Assembly: GCA_937925455.1 (NCBI GenBank)
Contig: CALEWF010000052.1
Location: 1-10,650 of the forward strand
Direction: 5' to 3'
DNA from: an uncultured Flavobacteriales bacterium
Lineage (GTDB): Bacteria; Bacteroidota; Bacteroidia; CAIKAF01
Length of the DNA stretch: 10,650 bases
This document shows positions 6,277 through 10,650 of this stretch, one piece after another (position 1 is the first letter of the stretch; every line of letters begins with the position of its first letter). The notes under the pieces were generated by a model. The model was not told the origin of the DNA. It worked only from the letters and a program-made list of their open reading frames with translations, and made no database searches. The position numbers and the translations under genes were made by a program.

Positions 6277-6876
6277 ATGCAGTGGATTGAAAAGATAGAC
6301 CAACATCTTTTTTTAGCTTTGAATGGGGCAGGGAATTCGTTTCTCGATACAGTAATGGTATCGGCTTCGAGTAAGTATTTCTGGATTTGGTTGTATTTAC
6401 TTATCCTAATCTACTTTTATTCTCGTTTTAGAACCAAAGCTTTGCTGATTTTATTATTGTTAGTTGTTTCAGTTGCTTTTACGGATTTGCTTAGTGTACA
6501 TGCGCTTAAAAACGTAGTACAACGATACCGGCCTTGCCACAATTTGGAATTAAAAGAACAATTACGGTTAGTATCCGGACGATGCGGTGGATTATATGGT
6601 TTTGTATCCAGCCATGCTTCCAACACGGCGGGACTATTTTTTACCCTGATATTTTCTAATTTGTTACGCTGGAAAAAAGGGTTACGCACCGATAAAATGA
6701 TGGTGGGTTTGCTACTTTTCTATGTATTGATAAACGGATACAGTCGGATTTATCTGGGGGTGCATTATCCACTGGATGTGCTGGGCGGGTGGATGCTGGG
6801 GGCATTAGTTGGTGCTGGTTTGGGGAAATTATTTCATTTTTTAAATAATCACTATGCATTCTTAAAAGCTATTTAA
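6277..6876 (+). CDS. PAP2 superfamily membrane phosphatase
   Basis: This 199-residue integral membrane protein carries the three catalytic motifs of the PAP2/acid-phosphatase superfamily: K78-x6-RP (K78, R85, P86), SSHA (111-114, the PSGH-like motif with H113), and SR-x5-H (S156, R157, H163) followed by D167. Hydrophobic segments lie at about 33-49, 54-75, 116-130, 142-155 and 165-186. Such proteins dephosphorylate lipid phosphates at the membrane; undecaprenyl pyrophosphate, phosphatidic acid or another isoprenoid/lipid diphosphate are all possible substrates, and the sequence does not decide between them. It begins 8 bp after obg without its own visible promoter, so it is likely transcribed with obg. 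The N-terminus IDQHLFLALNG fits the typical start of bacterial PAP2 proteins. Confidence 0.92.
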   Translation: MQWIEKIDQHLFLALNGAGNSFLDTVMVSASSKYFWIWLYLLILIYFYSRFRTKALLILLLLVVSVAFTDLLSVHALKNVVQRYRPCHNLELKEQLRLVSGRCGGLYGFVSSHASNTAGLFFTLIFSNLLRWKKGLRTDKMMVGLLLFYVLINGYSRIYLGVHYPLDVLGGWMLGALVGAGLGKLFHFLNNHYAFLKAI

Positions 6877-6950
6877 ACCCCAATTATGCATTAGAAATTT
6901 TCCGTAGGCATCTGTAAAGTCAAAAACCTTTGTAGCTACTGTTACATAAA

Positions 6951-7017
6951 TAACCACAGAGAAAACAGAGGAATACCTTATGTTTTACCTTGATTTTCTC
7001 TGTGTTCTCTGTGGTTA
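6951..7017. repeat. ACCACAGAG inverted repeat, pair 1
   Basis: The arms 6952-6971 and 6997-7016 are inverted copies matching at 18 of 20 positions, with one further t/a pair outside, around a 25-nt AT-rich loop. On the + strand a run of four A follows (tta aaaa), and the T-rich loop precedes the second arm. The arm sequence belongs to the ACCACAGAGAACACAGAG type, which I recall as a dispersed intergenic repeat in many unrelated bacteria. Confidence 0.8.
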
Positions 7018-7050
7018 AAAAATTTGTTTACTATTCGGGTTTAATGCTTT

Positions 7051-7163
7051 TTACCACAAAGAACACAAAGTTTTACACAAAGGGCACAGCGTGCGTCATT
7101 TCTGTCATAACTTTTTCTTTGTGTGCAGTGTGGTTAAATTTTTCACCATAGAGAACACAGATA
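7051..7163. repeat. ACCACAGAG repeat, diverged pair 2 and extra arms
   Basis: A second, more diverged inverted pair has arms 7051-7070 (ttaccacaaag...) and 7117-7137 (...gtgtggttaa). Two further forward arms are recognisable: one at about 7073-7091 (acacaaagggcacagcg) and one at 7143-7162 (caccatagagaacacag). With pair 1 this makes six related arms in about 210 bp, four forward and two reverse. Confidence 0.65.
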
Positions 7164-7327
7164 AATAAACCAATTAAAAAACATCTTTAATAACCTTAAT
7201 TGCAATTGAATCAAAACATATTGTTGAACCCATTGGGTTATTCCAATAAATCGGCTGTTAATACACTAATGTAAATTGCTTAGCATAATACCCCGTTTTC
7301 AATTGCATAATTTGGTTTAATGACAAA

Positions 7328-8836
7328 TCAATCAGCTATTCGCTGGAAAGATAACCCTAAGTGTTCGATAATATCAGAAGCAATCAGGCTTTCGTGTGAC
7401 TGGTGTTGCAACGAAATATCAGCGGCTAATCCGTGTACATACACTCCCAGAATACATGATTGAAGCGGGGTGTAGTGCTGCGCCAGCAATCCAGTGAGAA
7501 TGCCGGTTAACACATCGCCGCTTCCACCGGTTGCCATTCCCGGATTGCCGGTGCTATTAAAATATACATTACCTCCGGGCGTACTCACAGAAGTATAAGC
7601 ACCTTTTAGCACGATGTATATTCCATAGCGTTTCGACATGGCCATTTGCGTCATCAACCGTTCGTATCCACTGGTATGTTTACCAAACAACCGGTCAAAT
7701 TCACCCGGATGAGGAGTGAGAATGGAACCTTGAGGCAGAAACTCCATCCAGGTTTTGTGTTCAGCCAGAATGTTTAGTGCATCAGCATCAAACACAATAG
7801 GGGAGTGATATTCATGAATCAATTGCTTTACTACCAAAGTTGTATCTGCATGCTGTCCAATGCCCGGACCAATACCTACGGCTGCGTATTTCTCCACATC
7901 ACGAATTCGACCGTACAAATGATGTTCTTCATCCGACAAAAGGGTCATAGCTTCTGGTACAGCCGTTTGCAAAATCAGATTGGACTGTTTGGGTATGAAT
8001 ACAGTAAGTAATCCTACACCAGATCGGAGACAAGCCTTAGCCGATAATACAGCCGCACCAGTTTTACCTATACTTCCGGAGGCCAGCAAGGCATGCCCAA
8101 AGGTACCTTTGTGACTGAATCGGCTGCGGGGTTTAATAATACCTGCTACCATTTTTTTTTCTATTAGATGATAAGCAGTTTCTGTATTTTCATAATATTC
8201 TGGATGCAAACCGATAGATACTACTGACCATTGTCCAACATATTTTTCATTTTCAGCAAAGAAAAAACTCAAGCGGGGTTGCTGAATAGCGATGGTATGT
8301 TGTGCTTGAATAACTGCCGGTTGAGATTTTAAATGACGATTGTCTTCGCCGCTCAATCCAGAAGGAACATCAATAGCTATTTTGAAATTTGGTAGTTTAT
8401 TTAATTGTTGAATACAATCAAAAAATATTCCCTCCGGCTCATTGCGAATGCCTGAACCAAAGATGGCATCAACAATACACGTATTATCGTTTAAATGAAT
8501 TGTATGTTCTTTAGAATAATAATGGATGATAATTTCTTTTGGTAAACGGTTTAAGTTGATTTGTGCATCGGGGCTGAAGGAATCATTGGGATTGACTATC
8601 CAAACAACAACTGATTTATTCTGTTCATGCAATAGCCGGGCTATAGCTAATCCATCACCACCATTATTTCCCGGCCCGCAAAATATGGCAAAATGATGAA
8701 GGTGAGGAAAAAGTTGCAAAATTTCTTCGGTGAGTACCTTGGCTGCTCGTTCCATTAAGTCAATTGACAAAATGGGTTCATGCTGTATGGTATATTGATC
8801 CCAGGTACGTATTTGTTCGGTAGTAAATAGTTTCAT
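7328..8836 (-). CDS. nnr: Bifunctional NAD(P)H-hydrate epimerase / ADP-dependent dehydratase
   Basis: Nnr repairs hydrated, inactive NADH and NADPH: the N-terminal domain interconverts R and S epimers, and the C-terminal domain dehydrates the S form using ADP. The 502-residue length is normal for the fused enzyme. The N-terminal YjeF_N domain (about 1-215) shows GPGNNGGDG (54-62), VDAIFGSG (122-129) and IDVPSG (155-160). The C-terminal carbohydrate-kinase-like domain (about 225-500) shows KGTFGHALLASG (243-254), GIGPGIG (321-327), FDADALN (349-355), TPHPGEF (374-380) and NPGMATGGSGDVLTG (431-445), where D441 is the expected catalytic aspartate. Both halves therefore look functional. Its ATG directly follows the coaE stop (TAAATG on the minus strand), so it is the last gene of the yajC - ybbR - coaE - nnr operon and probably translationally coupled. 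Confidence 0.97.
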   Translation of the reverse strand: MKLFTTEQIRTWDQYTIQHEPILSIDLMERAAKVLTEEILQLFPHLHHFAIFCGPGNNGGDGLAIARLLHEQNKSVVVWIVNPNDSFSPDAQINLNRLPKEIIIHYYSKEHTIHLNDNTCIVDAIFGSGIRNEPEGIFFDCIQQLNKLPNFKIAIDVPSGLSGEDNRHLKSQPAVIQAQHTIAIQQPRLSFFFAENEKYVGQWSVVSIGLHPEYYENTETAYHLIEKKMVAGIIKPRSRFSHKGTFGHALLASGSIGKTGAAVLSAKACLRSGVGLLTVFIPKQSNLILQTAVPEAMTLLSDEEHHLYGRIRDVEKYAAVGIGPGIGQHADTTLVVKQLIHEYHSPIVFDADALNILAEHKTWMEFLPQGSILTPHPGEFDRLFGKHTSGYERLMTQMAMSKRYGIYIVLKGAYTSVSTPGGNVYFNSTGNPGMATGGSGDVLTGILTGLLAQHYTPLQSCILGVYVHGLAADISLQHQSHESLIASDIIEHLGLSFQRIAD

Positions 8837-9427
8837 TTAAAAATCGGCTAATAATTGATGATGAATTTTCATAACTTGACGAATCAAAGGTTGCTTGCCA
8901 TCATTATTGATTATAAAATCAGCATATTCTAATCTTTCGGATTCCTGAATTTGATGAGCCATTCGGCTAAGCACTTCTTGGCGGCTTACCTTATCACGTA
9001 GCATTACCCGTTGAATTCTGATTTCTTCCGGTGCAGAAACCACAATGATTTTATCACAATCTTTGTACGCGCCTGATTCAATTAAAATTGCAGCTTCGCG
9101 AATACAATATAAGGCTTGTTTTTGATAATCTTCTTTCCATTCTTCAAATCGTTTTTTTACTAACGGATGGATGAGTTGCTGTATTTGTAGTAGTTTTTCA
9201 CCATCTTCGAAAATAATTGCTGCCATTTTTTTTCGGTCAATTTTTCCTGCTTCATTCAGTACTTCATGTCCTAAAAGCCGGGTAACTGAAGCCACCACTT
9301 CTTCCGATTCATACAATGCTTTGGCTTCATTGTCGGCATAAAAAACGGGAACATTCAGCACTTCAAATATTCTGCATACGGTTGATTTACCGCTTCCAAT
9401 GCCTCCGGTTAGTCCAATAATTTTCAT
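8837..9427 (-). CDS. coaE: Dephospho-CoA kinase
   Basis: CoaE phosphorylates the 3'-hydroxyl of the ribose in dephospho-CoA with ATP, the last step of coenzyme A synthesis, in the cytoplasm. The 196 residues fit the family (about 200). The P-loop GGIGSGKST lies at 8-16; VPVFYAD (26-32) provides the conserved substrate-site aspartate; HPLV is at 87-90; REAAILIESG (110-119) is the region where other family members have a PLLFE-like motif; and RM-x3-Q (155-160) and ADFIINNDG (169-177) are the usual C-terminal motifs. The start is fixed by the P-loop seven residues in and lies 2 bp after the ybbR stop, and nnr begins at once after its own stop. The order ybbR - coaE is common in Bacteroidota. Confidence 0.97.
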   Translation of the reverse strand: MKIIGLTGGIGSGKSTVCRIFEVLNVPVFYADNEAKALYESEEVVASVTRLLGHEVLNEAGKIDRKKMAAIIFEDGEKLLQIQQLIHPLVKKRFEEWKEDYQKQALYCIREAAILIESGAYKDCDKIIVVSAPEEIRIQRVMLRDKVSRQEVLSRMAHQIQESERLEYADFIINNDGKQPLIRQVMKIHHQLLADF

Positions 9428-9429
9428 AG

Positions 9430-10401
9430 TTACATGGCTTTCATTAAATATTCTACGGCAGGCGGGTCAATGTCTAAAATTTCAATATTTGACGGTTTGT
9501 GTAAAACTCGAACTATAAGTTTTGAAAGCGTAGGTGAGGCGTCCTGAGAATATACTCCGAGCTTAAAATCATTCGCAGAAATTTGGTGATATATTGAATT
9601 AGGTACCTTTATTTTTAATGTAACATGAGATTGCAAAAGTTGAATTTTAGGTGAGGTATTTGTTTGAATAATTTCAATTGGACAAACTAATTGTTTTTCA
9701 GATACCCGTTCTACAGGAATGTTAACAGTAACTTCAGTTTGCTCGCTTTGAATACTTGCCGGTAAATCAATGCCAATTACCCGGTTAATGGATTTATTGA
9801 TTTGCGATTCGCTGAGGGTTAATGTAAATACCGAATCGGTTTGATTGATTTCATCATCTTTTCCTACTATAAATATGCTATCGGGTTGAATTTTCATTGG
9901 TCCGGACTGGCCGTAACCTTTAGCAAATTTTAATTCAGTTTTAACAGAAACAGGAACTTTTCGCGTGGCTTTCAGGTCAAATTGAATATGAATAGAATCT
10001 GGATCAATGGATAAAACTGTAACCTTTTTATCAAGTTGTTCGCTAATTTCATGGCGTTTGCTTTGAAGTGAAATAGCCACCAAGGTCTTATTTGTTGAAG
10101 TAAGATCTTTTCCTAAATTAATGATAAGGGTTTTACCCGCCCAGGTTTTTTGTAAGCGATTCATCATAAGACGGTATCCTGATGCCTGTATTTTTATCTG
10201 AATATTTTCCGGTAGTTTGTTTATTGGAATCATATTTGCTGGTATTCCTGCATATTTTACAGGAAATTGAACTACATCTGTATGCAGTTGATTCATGGTT
10301 GTGAGTATCCATAAAACACTACTGAGCAACAGGCAGTTGAAAAATACCCATAGTTTGCGTTGTATGTTTTGACGGGCAGGATACATAAGAAAAGCTACCA
10401 T
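9430..10401 (-). CDS. ybbR: YbbR-like (CdaR-type) membrane-anchored protein
   Basis: This 323-residue protein has a short cytoplasmic N-terminus, one membrane segment (about 17-36, WVFFNCLLLSSVLWIL), and a long extracytoplasmic part made of YbbR-like beta-rich repeats; KVPVSVKTELKFAKGYG (148-164) and IQPDSIFIVG (171-180) are typical. In Firmicutes the relative CdaR regulates the diadenylate cyclase CdaA, but no cdaA is present here, and the role in Bacteroidota is not established. It sits between yajC and coaE, 2 bp before coaE. Two starts are possible: M1 (10401), which lies in the 3' arm of a perfect hairpin and only 3 bp after a TAACTTTG element, and M6 (10386), just after the hairpin. M6 still leaves ten residues before the membrane segment, so the sequence alone does not decide. 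Confidence 0.88.
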   Translation of the reverse strand: MVAFLMYPARQNIQRKLWVFFNCLLLSSVLWILTTMNQLHTDVVQFPVKYAGIPANMIPINKLPENIQIKIQASGYRLMMNRLQKTWAGKTLIINLGKDLTSTNKTLVAISLQSKRHEISEQLDKKVTVLSIDPDSIHIQFDLKATRKVPVSVKTELKFAKGYGQSGPMKIQPDSIFIVGKDDEINQTDSVFTLTLSESQINKSINRVIGIDLPASIQSEQTEVTVNIPVERVSEKQLVCPIEIIQTNTSPKIQLLQSHVTLKIKVPNSIYHQISANDFKLGVYSQDASPTLSKLIVRVLHKPSNIEILDIDPPAVEYLMKAM

Positions 10402-10428
10402 TTACAAAGTTAGTAAATGGTAGCTTTT
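10390..10428 (-). terminator. Perfect 16-bp hairpin between yajC and ybbR
   Basis: The arms 10390-10405 and 10413-10428 are exact inverted copies of 16 bp around a 7-nt loop (10406-10412). On the minus strand the 3' arm ends in TTTT followed by CTT, so it resembles an intrinsic terminator for yajC, whose stop lies 20 bp upstream. The 3' arm contains the first possible ATG of ybbR, so in a read-through transcript that start would be paired. Terminator, attenuator or processing site are all possible. Confidence 0.75.
10405..10412 (-). promoter_or_regulatory. Possible -7 element of ybbR inside the hairpin loop
   Basis: TAACTTTG (10412-10405 on the minus strand) matches TAnnTTTG exactly and lies in the loop of the hairpin, 3 bp before the first ybbR ATG. 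The -33 region is weak: tctg with a 21-bp spacer is the best match. If active, it would produce a leaderless ybbR - coaE - nnr transcript. Confidence 0.4.
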
Positions 10429-10448
10429 ACTGCCAGAATTATCGGATA

Positions 10449-10650
10449 TTACTTTGCGTTTTCTTTGGCAAGAGCCATGGTGTTTTCCATTGAAATAGCT
10501 GATTTCTCTACTTTGATGCGAGTTTTGTCAATCATTTCTAAGATGAATGTGGTTTCATCCATATCTACAATTTTCCCATGAATTCCGCCAATGGTAACTA
10601 CTTTATCGCCTTTTGTAAGTGATTCGCGGTATTTTTTCTGTTCTTTGGCT
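10449..10650 (-). CDS. yajC: Sec translocon accessory subunit YajC (partial, C-terminal part)
   Basis: The window edge cuts this gene: 66 C-terminal residues and the TAA stop (10451-10449) are present, while the N-terminal membrane helix lies outside. The visible part contains LTKGDKVVTIGGIHGKIV (positions 11-28 of the fragment), the hallmark KGD-V-T-GGI-G motif of YajC, followed by a beta-rich stretch and a short charged tail, MALAKENAK. YajC associates with SecDF and the SecYEG translocon in the inner membrane. It is the first visible gene of the minus-strand group yajC - ybbR - coaE - nnr, and a perfect hairpin follows its stop after 20 bp. Confidence 0.95.
   Translation of the reverse strand, partial: AKEQKKYRESLTKGDKVVTIGGIHGKIVDMDETTFILEMIDKTRIKVEKSAISMENTMALAKENAK

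Larger units (their letters stand above)
6877..7327. other. Convergent intergenic spacer PAP2 / nnr
   Basis: This 451-bp spacer between two convergent genes holds a cluster of ACCACAGAG-type repeat arms (6951 to about 7163) and no gene. Outside the cluster a small palindrome, aaccca-t-tgggtt (7227-7239), is visible. I see no classical stem plus T-run terminator close to either stop codon; the large hairpin at 6951-7017 may stop PAP2 transcription instead. Confidence 0.6.

Noticed and set aside
6951..7163. CRISPR array
   Set aside because: The repeat arms occur in both orientations, diverge from one another and are not regularly spaced, and there are no cas genes.
7227..7239. Palindrome aaccca-t-tgggtt as operator or terminator
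   Set aside because: It is short, far from any promoter, between two convergent genes and without a T-run; nothing supports binding or termination.

Overview
This window looks like chromosomal DNA of a Bacteroidota (Bacteroidetes) bacterium, possibly of the Chitinophagales/Sphingobacteriales side, though the exact group is uncertain. The evidence is AT-rich DNA, promoters of the TTG/TAnnTTTG type typical of this phylum, no clear Shine-Dalgarno sequences, an Obg GTPase without the C-terminal OCT domain, and the order yajC - ybbR - coaE. All recognised genes are housekeeping or metabolic. I found no defence system, phage, transposase or CRISPR array.

Layout. Positions 1-395 hold no gene but three kinds of repeat: a 7-bp tandem array, a 16-bp tandem array and a GC-rich 146-bp dispersed element. 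A small zinc-ribbon protein (396-755, +) faces pckA (819-2435, -) across a shared bidirectional terminator. Upstream of pckA, and also on the minus strand, is a tight cluster transcribed DUF423 membrane protein -> M32 metallocarboxypeptidase -> small putative lipoprotein (4820 down to 2518); pckA has its own promoter after it. The divergent intergenic region 4821-5269 carries a second, inverted copy of the 146-bp element. obg (5270-6268, +) follows it from a strong promoter that would give an almost leaderless mRNA, with a PAP2 phosphatase 8 bp downstream (6277-6876). A convergent spacer (6877-7327) holds a cluster of ACCACAGAG-type inverted repeats. The right end is a minus-strand operon read from the window edge inward: yajC (partial) -> ybbR -> coaE -> nnr, with junctions of 2 and 0 bp between the last three.

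How the genes relate. PckA makes phosphoenolpyruvate from oxaloacetate for gluconeogenesis. CoaE completes coenzyme A synthesis and Nnr repairs damaged NAD(P)H hydrates, so these two are cofactor maintenance. YajC is an accessory subunit of the Sec translocon, and YbbR is a membrane-anchored protein of uncertain role in this phylum. Obg is a ribosome-associated GTPase.

The most noteworthy features are non-coding: the 146-bp inverted repeat pair flanking about 4.7 kb, its neighbouring period-7 and period-16 arrays, the ACCACAGAG hairpin cluster, and a perfect 16-bp hairpin between yajC and ybbR that contains both a -7 promoter element and the ybbR start codon.
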